From the NCBI RefSeq assembly GCF_900129545.1, contig NZ_FQWB01000002.1, forward strand, positions 186,001 through 250,000: a DNA stretch of 64,000 bases. Reading direction: 5' to 3'. Made by a program: the position numbers and the translations under genes. This document shows positions 56,203 through 64,000 of the stretch, piece by piece. How positions within the stretch are numbered: position 1 is the first letter of the stretch; each line of letters starts with the position of its first letter. Source of the stretch: Flavobacterium fluvii (GTDB taxonomy: Bacteria; Bacteroidota; Bacteroidia; Flavobacteriales; Flavobacteriaceae). The notes beneath the pieces were generated by a model. That model ran no database searches, was not told where the DNA came from, and saw nothing but the letters and a program-made list of their open reading frames with translations.

Positions 56203-56247
56203 ACAGATACTACAGGATACAGAAAAAAACAGAAAAAAGTAAATTTG
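56203..56247 (+). promoter_or_regulatory. Promoter with CAGGAT operator (site F), GH43/GH78/GH28/sulfatase operon
   Basis: ACAGATACTACAGGATAC (56203-56220) matches the operator with one G missing in the first half-site. After 19 nt comes TAAATTTG (56240-56247), an exact TAnnTTTG. The ATG is at 56276. Sites E and F are divergent and only 19 bp apart. Confidence 0.8.
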
Positions 56248-56275
56248 TTTCTATTGTAAAATTTAAAACATAAAA

Positions 56276-57712
56276 ATGTCTAGAATTAATACTTCCATTT
56301 TAAGAATTTGGATTAAAAAAAGTGTTTGTATCCTCTTTTTAATCAACACTTCTTTTTCATTTGCACAGCTTCAAGGAAAAGCGGATGCCATCTATTCCGG
56401 GACTCCTTGGTTCGATCAAAACGGAAACGTGGTGAGCGCACACGGTGCCAATATTGTCAAGGACAAAGATAAATTCTATCTTTTTGGCGAAGCCCATAGT
56501 GATGACAGCAATGCCTTTGCAGGATTTAACTGTTACTCGTCCAAAGATCTTTACAATTGGAAATTTGAAAAGGTGGCGCTTCCTTTGCAAAAGTCGGGTA
56601 AACTAGGGCCTAATAGGGTAGGCGAAAGACCCAAAGTGATGAAATGCCCAAAAACCGGAGAATATGTTATGTATATGCACGCCGATACTTTGACGTATAA
56701 AGACCAGTTTGTGGGGTACGCCACTTCAAAAACGATTACGGGGCCTTATCAATTTAAAGGGGCTTTGCTGTTTGACGGCAAACCGATAAAGAAATGGGAT
56801 ATGGGAACTTTTCAAGATACGGACGGTTCAGGCTACATTCTTATTCACGGCGGTGAAATTTATAAATTGGCAGATGATTACCATTCGGTTGTGGAGCAGG
56901 TGAATAAAAATATGACGACTGGATTTGAATCGCCTACAATGTTGAAAAAAGACGGTCTTTATTATCTTATTGGTTCACATCTTACTAGTTGGGAACGGAA
57001 CGACAATTATTATTACACTTCCAATTCTGTCAAAGGGCCTTGGGAATCGAGAGGGATTATTGCTCCCGAGGGTTCCTTAACATGGAATTCACAATCGACT
57101 TTTGTGTTGCCAATTACAGGAACGCAGGAAACGACCTATATGTTTATGGGGGACAGATGGTCTTTTCCAAAACAGGCCTCTTCAGCGACTTATGTGTGGC
57201 AACCGCTTACAGTATCCGGGACATCGCTTTCTATGCCCACGTATCAGGAAGCGTGGCAAATCAACATTGCGACGGGAGTTGCATCGTCGATAAATTCAGC
57301 TGATAAAATCATTGAGAATACGGATAAATCAATTCAATACAGCGGGAATTGGAAACATCTGGATAATGCAGGCACATCGGAAAGCAGATCTGACGAGAAA
57401 GATGCTTCTTTTTCAATCCAATTCAGCGGTCAGCAAATTGCTTTATACACGTATGCGGGAACCGAAAATGGTTATGCCCGAATTGTGTTGTCCGACAAAA
57501 AAGGGAAAACAATAGTAACGTCTCTGGTTGATATGTATCGCAAGTCAGCTTTGTCGGCGCAAGTGTTTCGATCTCCTCTTTTGAAGAAAGGAGATTATAA
57601 GTTAACCGTTTATGTAACGGGGGAAAGATCAAAATGGTCCGATAAAAGAAAATCGGATTATGGAAGTACAGGAAATTTTATTTCTTTGGATAAAATAATA
57701 ATTAAAAACTAA
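56276..57712 (+). CDS. GH43 subfamily 34/24-like glycosidase with C-terminal beta-sandwich
   Basis: The protein has 478 aa with signal peptide ending TSFSFAQ. The propeller (about 38-330) starts VSAHGANIVKDKDKFYLFGEAHSDD and includes WDMGTFQDTDGSGYILIH, GFESPTMLKKDGLYYL with the probable acid Glu, and FMGDRWSFPKQASSATYVWQPL. The AHGAN start and GDRW ending place it with the GH43_24/34 group, like the gene at 52797-54404, though the two are not close. Residues about 350-478 are a CBM-like jelly roll (YSGNWKHLDNAGTSESRSDEKDA). It probably acts on the galactan or arabinose side chains. It is first in the operon under operator F. Confidence 0.8.
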   Translation: MSRINTSILRIWIKKSVCILFLINTSFSFAQLQGKADAIYSGTPWFDQNGNVVSAHGANIVKDKDKFYLFGEAHSDDSNAFAGFNCYSSKDLYNWKFEKVALPLQKSGKLGPNRVGERPKVMKCPKTGEYVMYMHADTLTYKDQFVGYATSKTITGPYQFKGALLFDGKPIKKWDMGTFQDTDGSGYILIHGGEIYKLADDYHSVVEQVNKNMTTGFESPTMLKKDGLYYLIGSHLTSWERNDNYYYTSNSVKGPWESRGIIAPEGSLTWNSQSTFVLPITGTQETTYMFMGDRWSFPKQASSATYVWQPLTVSGTSLSMPTYQEAWQINIATGVASSINSADKIIENTDKSIQYSGNWKHLDNAGTSESRSDEKDASFSIQFSGQQIALYTYAGTENGYARIVLSDKKGKTIVTSLVDMYRKSALSAQVFRSPLLKKGDYKLTVYVTGERSKWSDKRKSDYGSTGNFISLDKIIIKN

Positions 57713-57744
57713 GTTTACCTGTTTATTCCCTAACAACCTTTACT

Positions 57745-60456
57745 ATGAACAAATACGTTTACATCATAATCTTTCTTTGTTTTACGCCTTTTTTAAGGGG
57801 AAATTCTATAGATAGTCCGTTTAATCTTAGGACTTGCGACAAGGGAAAGCCTGCCGGAACAGAACAAAAGCCATTTTTTGGCTGGTATAACAGCAATGCC
57901 AAAGCCAATGAAATTCAGACCGCCTATCAGATAATTGTGGCTTCGAATCCGGAACTGTTGGCATCGGGAAAAGGGGATGTTTGGGACAGTGGCAAAATTA
58001 TGTCGCGTATGCAAAATTATATCGACTTTGGCGGAAGTTCGCTTTTGCCCGCAACCCGCTATTACTGGAAAGTGCGCACTTGGGACAAAGCAGGAAATGC
58101 AAGCGCTTATTCTGACGCGACCTATTTTGATACCGGATTATTCCGTGCAGAAGACTGGAAAGGCTCGTTCTGGATTAAGCGTGAGAGCAAAGATACTAAT
58201 GTATATACTTATTTTAGAAAGCAGGTTCAACTGTCTGGAAAAGCGGTAAAAAAAGCGATGGTTTACTTATCTGCTTGCCACAATTACGAACTGTATCTGA
58301 ACGGAAAAGCCGTAGGGAAAGGGCTTGTTTACTCGTATCCTCAATATACCTATTACAATTCGTATGATGTGACGGCCTTGATGAGCAATAACACCACTAT
58401 TTCGGCAATGACGCACTGGTACGGTGGAGGGCAGGGAAGAGCAAAGGGCGACAACCGATTTATATTGAAATTGATTGTTACGTATGCTGATGGTACAAAA
58501 GCGGTTTTTGGTACCGACAAAAGTTGGAAACAATCCGCAGTTGAGGTTTTCAATCCGAATACGAAACAAAGAGGTGGAGAAGGAGTAGGCTATCTTGACG
58601 TTATGGACAGCCGCAAGGAAATTGCAGGTTGGAACAGCCCAAGTTTTAATGACTCGGCTTGGCAAAATGCCGTTGAAATTGGTGAGCATCCATCGGGGGC
58701 GTTCACGGGAGAACTTAGACCTGAATTGAGCCAACTAAAGGAAAGAAAATTCAAACCTGTTTCGGTAAAAAATATAGGCAACGGCAATTACTTAATTGAC
58801 CTTGGAAAAATCTATGCTGGTGTGCCGGAAATAGCTTTCAATGGCGGGAAAGCTGGAGACACGATAAAAATGAGAGGTGGTTTTGTCTTGAATCCTGACG
58901 GCACGGTTTCTGAAAAAATCAATCAGAGTACGAACCTTGCCTATTCTTTTGTGTTGAATGGCAAGAAAAGCGTATTCAAACCGGTAGTTTACTTCGGGTA
59001 CCAATACCTGCAGGTAAACAATTCCCCTACAATACTGACGACAGAGAATGTTTCTTTTATCGAAAGATTCTATGAACTACAACCGGAACGTTCCCAATTT
59101 TCATCTTCAAATACTATGTTGGACAATGTTTGGGAATTGATGTCTCATTCGCTGACTCTTGGCGCACAAGAAAGTTTTGTGGATACTCCCACACGCGAAA
59201 AAGGAGGCTTTTTGGGAGACGGTTGGAGTATGGGAGTTTCGGCAATGAAGGTAATGGGCGACAGGGTGTTTAACCACAGGGTTTTGCTTCAGTTTTTGGA
59301 TTCACAAGATCAATACTGGCCGGACGGAAGACTGAACGCCGTTTACCCCAATGTGGACGGCAAGCGTGATATTCCCGATTTTACACAGCAATATTTGTTA
59401 TGGGCTTGGGATTATTATACGCAAACCGGAAATATCGAATTCCTGAAAACAAACTATCTGAAACTTAAAAAAGTGGCAGATTATGTTGATTCCTATAAAA
59501 ATCCATCCACGGGATTGATTCACAAACTCGCCGGGGGCAGTGGTGGATACATTTACGGAATAATTGACTGGCCGGCAACGATGCGTTATGGCTACGATAT
59601 GACTGCCGATGCCCGAACAGTGATTAATGCTTATGCTTATGCTGATTTTGACATTATGTCCAAAATAGCCGAAGTTACCGAAAACAAGACCGATGCCGAT
59701 TCTTTCCGAGCCAAAGCAGTTTTGATTCGCGAAGCCATCAACAGTAAATTGATTAACCCGGAGGGAGTTTATATTGACGGACTGTTGGAAGACGGAAGCC
59801 AAAGCAAACACGTTTCCCAACACGCCAATATGTTCCCAATCGCATTGGACATCGCTCCGGAGAGCAATAAAAAAACAGTTCTTGATGCCGTAAAAGAACG
59901 TAAAATGAGCGTAGGGATGGTAACTGTCCGCTTTCTGCCACAGGCATTAGGACTTGCGGAAGAGGGAGACCATTTGTTGGAACTCTATACAAACCCGGTC
60001 TGGGACGGATGGGCAAAGACAATCTCAAAAGGAGGAACTGCAACCTGGGAATCTTGGGATGCACTGGAAACGAATCAAAGTATGTGTCATCCTTGGGGTA
60101 CAAGCGGTCTTAATGGAATACAAGAATATATTTTGGGCGTAAAATCCCTAAAACCACAACACGAACGGATTCAGGTAAAACCGCTCGATTTCCACGGGAA
60201 ACTGACAAATGTATCCGGTTCGGTGCCAACGGACAAAGGAGACATCCAAGTAACTTGGATAATAAAAGCGAAAACATTTCAATTGACGCTTAACAGTCCA
60301 AACAACGTTACGGCCGAGGTTTACATTCTAAAAGGCAGTTCAACTTCAAACGAAGTTACCGTTGACGGGAAAACTGTAACAGCGAAGCCAACAGGAAATT
60401 ATTTGCTGATTGAAAATGTAGGCTCAGGGAAGCATATATTTGAGAAACAACTTTGA
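57745..60456 (+). CDS. GH78 alpha-L-rhamnosidase
   Basis: The protein has 903 aa with signal peptide ending FLRGNS. Order: N-terminal fibronectin-like domain (about 20-135), jelly roll, catalytic (alpha/alpha)6 barrel (about 440-800), and C-terminal beta domain. The acid region DTPTREKGGFLGDGW starts at Asp480, with Glu485 and Asp492; the base is Glu769 in GTATWESWD. Both are canonical GH78 positions. It removes terminal alpha-L-rhamnose by inversion. With GH106 in the left operon, the region has two unrelated rhamnosidase families, implying rhamnose in two linkages. Confidence 0.92.
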   Translation: MNKYVYIIIFLCFTPFLRGNSIDSPFNLRTCDKGKPAGTEQKPFFGWYNSNAKANEIQTAYQIIVASNPELLASGKGDVWDSGKIMSRMQNYIDFGGSSLLPATRYYWKVRTWDKAGNASAYSDATYFDTGLFRAEDWKGSFWIKRESKDTNVYTYFRKQVQLSGKAVKKAMVYLSACHNYELYLNGKAVGKGLVYSYPQYTYYNSYDVTALMSNNTTISAMTHWYGGGQGRAKGDNRFILKLIVTYADGTKAVFGTDKSWKQSAVEVFNPNTKQRGGEGVGYLDVMDSRKEIAGWNSPSFNDSAWQNAVEIGEHPSGAFTGELRPELSQLKERKFKPVSVKNIGNGNYLIDLGKIYAGVPEIAFNGGKAGDTIKMRGGFVLNPDGTVSEKINQSTNLAYSFVLNGKKSVFKPVVYFGYQYLQVNNSPTILTTENVSFIERFYELQPERSQFSSSNTMLDNVWELMSHSLTLGAQESFVDTPTREKGGFLGDGWSMGVSAMKVMGDRVFNHRVLLQFLDSQDQYWPDGRLNAVYPNVDGKRDIPDFTQQYLLWAWDYYTQTGNIEFLKTNYLKLKKVADYVDSYKNPSTGLIHKLAGGSGGYIYGIIDWPATMRYGYDMTADARTVINAYAYADFDIMSKIAEVTENKTDADSFRAKAVLIREAINSKLINPEGVYIDGLLEDGSQSKHVSQHANMFPIALDIAPESNKKTVLDAVKERKMSVGMVTVRFLPQALGLAEEGDHLLELYTNPVWDGWAKTISKGGTATWESWDALETNQSMCHPWGTSGLNGIQEYILGVKSLKPQHERIQVKPLDFHGKLTNVSGSVPTDKGDIQVTWIIKAKTFQLTLNSPNNVTAEVYILKGSSTSNEVTVDGKTVTAKPTGNYLLIENVGSGKHIFEKQL

Positions 60457-60481
60457 TTTTAAATACATAAATAAGAACATA

Positions 60482-61810
60482 ATGAAGAAGATTTTTAACC
60501 TGTTAATTTGCCTTGTTGGATTTTCGCAAATGACATTTTCGCAAAAAAGCAAAGCAGAGACCTTTCCTGACGGATCGGCAATTACTGCTTGGTTTACCGA
60601 TTTCTCAAAAATTCAATTGAAAAATTTGGGTAAGCAATATACTGTTACCGATTATGGCGTTAGTAAAGACAGCACAAAAGTGCAAACCGTGGCCATACAG
60701 AAAATTATCGATAAAGCTTCGGCAAATGGAGGAGGAGTAATCGTGATTCCAAAAGGCGTGTTTTTGAGCGGAGCCTTGTTTTTCAAGCCAAAAACAAGTT
60801 TGTACGTTTCAGAAGGCGGAACCTTGAAAGGGTCTGACGATATTTCCAATTTTCCAATTATGGCATCCCGAATGGAAGGGCAAAACCTGGATTATTTCCC
60901 TGCTTTGGTCAATGCTTATGGAGTTGATGGTTTTTCCATTTCTGGAAAAGGAACAATCAATGGAAATGGTTTGAAATATTGGGAAGCTTTTTGGGCTAGA
61001 CGCAAGGAAAATCCAAAATGTACCAATCTTGAAGTTTCAAGACCAAGATTAGTGTTTGTTTGGAATTCCAATAATGTGCAACTTCAAGACGTGAAATTGA
61101 TCAATTCCGGTTTTTGGACGAATCATTTTTACAAATGCTACAATGTAAAAATGCTTGATTTGCATATTTCTTCTCCGCATACCGGTGTTAAAGCCCCAAG
61201 TACCGATGCCATAGACATTGATATTTGCACCAATGTACTCATAAAAGGATGTTACATGTCGGTTAACGATGATGCCATTGCATTAAAAGGCGGAAAAGGC
61301 CCTTATGCAGATCAAGATAAAAACAATGGCCCGAATAAAAACATTATTATCGAAGATTGCCGTTTTGGATTCTGCCATTCGACATTGACTAACGGTAGCG
61401 AATCTATTCATAACCGAAACGTGATTATGCGCAATTGCCAAATTGATGGAGCAACAAGAATGCTACATCTAAAAATGAGACCTGATACCCCACAACTATA
61501 CGAGTACATCAGGGTGGAAAATATTAAAGGAGAAGCCAAAAATGCCCTTGTCATTTTAGGATGGAAACAATTTTTTGATTTGAAAGGTCGCCCCGATATT
61601 CCATTGTCATATGGAGACAATGTTACTTTAAAGAACATTGAACTTAAATGCGATAATTTTTACGTAGTGGAGAACGATCCAAATGTTCGTTTGACCAATT
61701 TCGCCTTTGAAAATTTGAAAATAGAATCTAAAAAAGCGGACATTGATAAAAGCTTGATAAAAGGTTTTACTTTCAAAAATGTTTTGGTGAATAATATGAA
61801 AGTGGAATAA
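60482..61810 (+). CDS. GH28 polygalacturonase/rhamnogalacturonan hydrolase
   Basis: The protein has 442 aa from the ATG at 60482, which starts a clean signal peptide (MKKIFNLLICLVGFSQMTFSQ); an ATG at 60440 lies inside the GH78 gene. The right-handed beta-helix carries the GH28 Asp set: Asp242 (STDAIDID), Asp263 and Asp264 (SVNDDAIAL), then the RMLHLKMRPD segment. The usual GHGxSIG histidine motif is altered here (CHSTLTNGSES), which favours an exo or rhamnogalacturonan-specific member over an ordinary polygalacturonase. It is predicted to hydrolyse the galacturonate-rhamnose backbone. Confidence 0.85.
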   Translation: MKKIFNLLICLVGFSQMTFSQKSKAETFPDGSAITAWFTDFSKIQLKNLGKQYTVTDYGVSKDSTKVQTVAIQKIIDKASANGGGVIVIPKGVFLSGALFFKPKTSLYVSEGGTLKGSDDISNFPIMASRMEGQNLDYFPALVNAYGVDGFSISGKGTINGNGLKYWEAFWARRKENPKCTNLEVSRPRLVFVWNSNNVQLQDVKLINSGFWTNHFYKCYNVKMLDLHISSPHTGVKAPSTDAIDIDICTNVLIKGCYMSVNDDAIALKGGKGPYADQDKNNGPNKNIIIEDCRFGFCHSTLTNGSESIHNRNVIMRNCQIDGATRMLHLKMRPDTPQLYEYIRVENIKGEAKNALVILGWKQFFDLKGRPDIPLSYGDNVTLKNIELKCDNFYVVENDPNVRLTNFAFENLKIESKKADIDKSLIKGFTFKNVLVNNMKVE

Positions 61811-61836
61811 ATATACAATTCAAAAATGTATCATAA

Positions 61837-63216
61837 ATGAGTAAAAGTTTTAATTCAAAACTACAGTTGTCCATCGCGTTGTTGTTTTGTTTTTTGATGT
61901 CTTATGGTCAAAAAATCCAAAAGAAACCAGTGGAAAAGCCCAATATTATCTTGATTATTGCCGATGATGCGGGATGGAATGACGTAGGCTATAATGGCTC
62001 GGAAATAAAAACACCCAATATTGACCGTTTGGCCAAAAATGGAGTGGTGCTGAACCGCTTTTATGCCAATCCAACCTGTTCGCCTACGAGAGCAAGCCTA
62101 TTGACGGGAAGACCTTCAAGCCGAATGGGGATTGTTGCGCCAATAAGTGACAAGAGCAAAACAAAATTACCGGATTCGATACCTACCTTGCCCAAATTAT
62201 TGCATCAAAACAAGTATGAAACGGCACTTATTGGAAAATGGCATCTGGGATTGCAACCCAGCAGTGGACCAAAAGCTTACGGATTTGATTATTCCTATGG
62301 CTTTTTGCACGGACAAATCGACCAATATACCCATAAATATAAAAATGGGGACGAGAGTTGGTACAGGAACGGCGAGTTTATTGTGGAGGAAGGACACGCG
62401 ACTGACTTAATTACCCAGGAAGCAATCCAATGGATTTCGGAAAAAAGAGATGCAAAGAAAAATTTCTTTTTGCAAGTAGCCTATAGTGCGCCACACTTTC
62501 CTTTGCAGGAAGAACAAAAATGGAAAGAGCCTTACATGCATTCCATAAAGAACAGTTCGCGGAGAGATTATGCCGCCGCAATGAGTCACATGGACAACAG
62601 CATTGGCTTATTGCTGGATAAATTGAAACAGGAAAATCTGGATAAAAACACCTTGATTATTTTTATGAGCGATAATGGCGCCATGGAGAATTGGGATTCC
62701 AAAGGCGAATACAATGATGTTCATCCTTCGAATGACAGACTTGGCGACAACACACCGCTCAGGGATTGGAAAACTTCCAATTATGAAGGTGCCATCAGGG
62801 TTCCGGCCGTATTTTATTGGAAGGGACATCTGAAAATCCATAAAAATGAAAGTTATATTTCGGTCATAGACCTGTTGCCCAGCTTTTTGTTTTTGGTTGG
62901 TGATAAAAATCTTCCACAAAGTATTGAGGGAAAAAATGTTTGGTCGGCCATTTCAGAAAACAAGGCGATTCCCAATCAAGAAATTTACGTAAGAGGTCAT
63001 TTGCAGGAAAGTTTGATACAAAAACCTTGGAAAATAATTAGAACCCGACATCTTGCCATTCCTGCCGATTATGAATTGTACAACATCGAAAAGGATTCTG
63101 AAGAAAAGAATAACCTGATTTTGCAAAACGGAGCTTTAGCCGAAAAAATGAAAATCGCCCTTGAAAACCAGTTTAAAAAAGATGCCAAAGAAGTTAATTT
63201 GGATAGAATTAAATAA
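61837..63216 (+). CDS. Family S1 sulfatase (formylglycine type)
   Basis: The protein has 459 aa with signal peptide ending LMSYGQ. The formylglycine motif Cys81-Ser-Pro-Thr-Arg85 followed by ASLLTGR is intact. Metal-site Asp43 and Asp44 lie in IIADDAGWNDVGYNG, and GKWHLG and MSDNGAMENWD supply the other S1 residues. It needs a formylglycine-generating or radical-SAM maturase encoded elsewhere. It removes sulfate esters from a carbohydrate. It is 26 nt after GH28 in the same operon, so the sulfate is probably on the same polymer that GH28, GH78 and GH43 degrade. Confidence 0.9.
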   Translation: MSKSFNSKLQLSIALLFCFLMSYGQKIQKKPVEKPNIILIIADDAGWNDVGYNGSEIKTPNIDRLAKNGVVLNRFYANPTCSPTRASLLTGRPSSRMGIVAPISDKSKTKLPDSIPTLPKLLHQNKYETALIGKWHLGLQPSSGPKAYGFDYSYGFLHGQIDQYTHKYKNGDESWYRNGEFIVEEGHATDLITQEAIQWISEKRDAKKNFFLQVAYSAPHFPLQEEQKWKEPYMHSIKNSSRRDYAAAMSHMDNSIGLLLDKLKQENLDKNTLIIFMSDNGAMENWDSKGEYNDVHPSNDRLGDNTPLRDWKTSNYEGAIRVPAVFYWKGHLKIHKNESYISVIDLLPSFLFLVGDKNLPQSIEGKNVWSAISENKAIPNQEIYVRGHLQESLIQKPWKIIRTRHLAIPADYELYNIEKDSEEKNNLILQNGALAEKMKIALENQFKKDAKEVNLDRIK

Positions 63217-63254
63217 GATTATGTACATTTAGAACTACAAGAGTCTAGTTTTTT

Positions 63255-63310
63255 GTCAGATCTAGCGCAGTCGAGATGCTATAAAGGTTCTCTATTGCGC
63301 TAGATGTGAC
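63255..63310. terminator. Inverted repeat between convergent genes, possible terminator
   Basis: Arms 63255-63271 and 63294-63310 pair over about 15 of 17 positions (GTCAGATCTAGCGCAGT with its near-complement) around a 22-nt loop. It lies between the convergent sulfatase and SGNH genes. The GCGCAGTCGAG word recalls dispersed Flavobacteriia intergenic palindromes. Termination in both directions is plausible, but the T-tract is weak. Confidence 0.55.
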
Positions 63311-63324
63311 AGAAAATATCTCTT

Positions 63325-64000
63325 TTACAAACCCGAATACCCTTTTAAAAACGTTACTTTTTTCGACACTTCTTTAATCCATTCTCTTGCCATTAAGGTA
63401 TGAAAAGGAACGGTGGGATGAATGCCGTCCCAAATCCAATACTCGGCCGGGGCTTTCTTTATTGCTCTTTCTAAAACCTGCGGGAAGTTGACCAAAACAG
63501 CATTGTATTCCTTTGCCAATTTTTGAATACAATCGGCTTTTTCGATAGTGGCTTTATTCCAATCCTCGAAATCAGCAATTCTTTTTCCAACAGGAGCCAC
63601 AAAAGGCAAACACAAAACTAGCACTGTTGCCGAATTGGTTTTCATCGAATCTAAAATCAATTTGCGGTATTTATTTTCGAATTCTGCACTATTCAAGGCT
63701 GTTGGTTTTTTGTCTATTTCGGAAGCAACATCATTGATTCCAACCAAAATACTGATGACATCCGGATTCAAATCCAAAGCGTCGTTTTGCCATCGTTTTT
63801 CTAAATCGGATATAGTGTTTCCGCTAATTCCCTTATTGATGAAATGATGATTGTCCTTGCAGAAATCGGCTCCAATACAGCTGGCAATACTATAAGCATA
63901 ACCGTGACCCATAATGTGATTTGGGTCTGCATTTCTTCCTCGATTGCCGTCGGTTATGGAATCTCCTTGAAATAAAAAAGTAAAACTTTTGTTTTCTGGA
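63325..64000 (-). CDS. SGNH/GDSL esterase, 5' end cut by window edge
   Basis: The frame runs from the stop at 63325 to the right edge without a start. The internal ATG at 63912 cannot be the start, because block I GDSITDGNRG with the nucleophile Ser (codon 63960-63958) lies upstream of it. Block III VGINDV and block V IWDGIHPT complete the SGNH set. At least 225 aa are visible. It is probably another acetylesterase of the same locus, but convergent with it, and its promoter is outside the window. Confidence 0.85.
   Translation of the reverse strand, partial: PENKSFTFLFQGDSITDGNRGRNADPNHIMGHGYAYSIASCIGADFCKDNHHFINKGISGNTISDLEKRWQNDALDLNPDVISILVGINDVASEIDKKPTALNSAEFENKYRKLILDSMKTNSATVLVLCLPFVAPVGKRIADFEDWNKATIEKADCIQKLAKEYNAVLVNFPQVLERAIKKAPAEYWIWDGIHPTVPFHTLMAREWIKEVSKKVTFLKGYSGL

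Noticed and set aside
1-64000. Rhamnogalacturonan II or ulvan as the main target
   Set aside because: The GH families special to RG-II (for example GH33, GH95, GH137-GH143) and ulvan lyases (PL24, PL25, PL28, PL40) were not recognised. CE12, GH28, GH105, PL22-like and endo-arabinanase fit RG-I better, although the sulfatase keeps a sulfated polymer possible.

Overview
The window is a large carbohydrate-utilisation region of a Bacteroidota bacterium, most likely Flavobacterium or a close relative. The evidence is the AT-rich DNA, two SusC/SusD pairs, a hybrid two-component sensor, many secreted glycosidases with Bacteroidota-style signal peptides, and promoters carrying the TAnnTTTG -7 element. 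No rRNA, tRNA, CRISPR array, phage gene or transposase was seen.

Layout. (1) 1-3272 (-): a hybrid two-component sensor cut by the left edge. (2) 15062 to 3438 (-): GH106, GH105, polysaccharide deacetylase, CE12 acetylesterase, GH2, an esterase-GH43 fusion and a GH43 arabinanase. (3) 15553-20215 and 20719-26042 (+): two SusC/SusD pairs, each with its own promoter and terminator. (4) 26175-36952 (+): SGNH acetylesterase, a propeller glycosidase, L-rhamnose mutarotase, GH2 galactosidase, a CBM9-PKD protein, a DUF4861 protein, GH105 and a PL22-like lyase. (5) 51741 to 37206 (-): MFS sugar porter, frameshifted GH2, DUF5107-TPR protein, two GH35 and a GH2, divergent from an AraC regulator (51878-52759, +). 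(6) 56076 to 52797 (-): two-domain esterase and GH43. (7) 56276-63216 (+): GH43, GH78, GH28 and sulfatase. (8) From 63325 off the right edge (-): an SGNH esterase.

Function. The enzyme set fits pectic rhamnogalacturonan I and its arabinan, galactan and arabinogalactan side chains. GH28, GH105 x2, PL22-like, GH78 and GH106 would act on the rhamnose/galacturonate backbone. GH43, GH2 and GH35 would act on the side chains. CE12, SGNH, deacetylase and alpha/beta esterases would remove acyl groups. SusCD import oligosaccharides, an MFS porter imports small sugars, and RhaM feeds L-rhamnose into catabolism. One sulfatase suggests that part of the substrate is sulfated. No endo-acting rhamnogalacturonan lyase (PL4, PL9, PL11) was recognised in the window, so it may lie outside.

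Regulation. The strongest non-coding observation is a 19-nt direct-repeat operator, CAGGAT-N4-CAGGATA. It occurs six times, each copy exactly 19 nt upstream of a TAnnTTTR-like -7 box, in front of six of the seven multi-gene enzyme and transport units. The seventh unit (MFS/GH2/GH35) instead has a 14-bp direct repeat at 21-bp period beside the AraC gene. This suggests two regulatory tiers: polymer sensing in the periplasm by the sensor at the left edge, and cytoplasmic sugar sensing by AraC.
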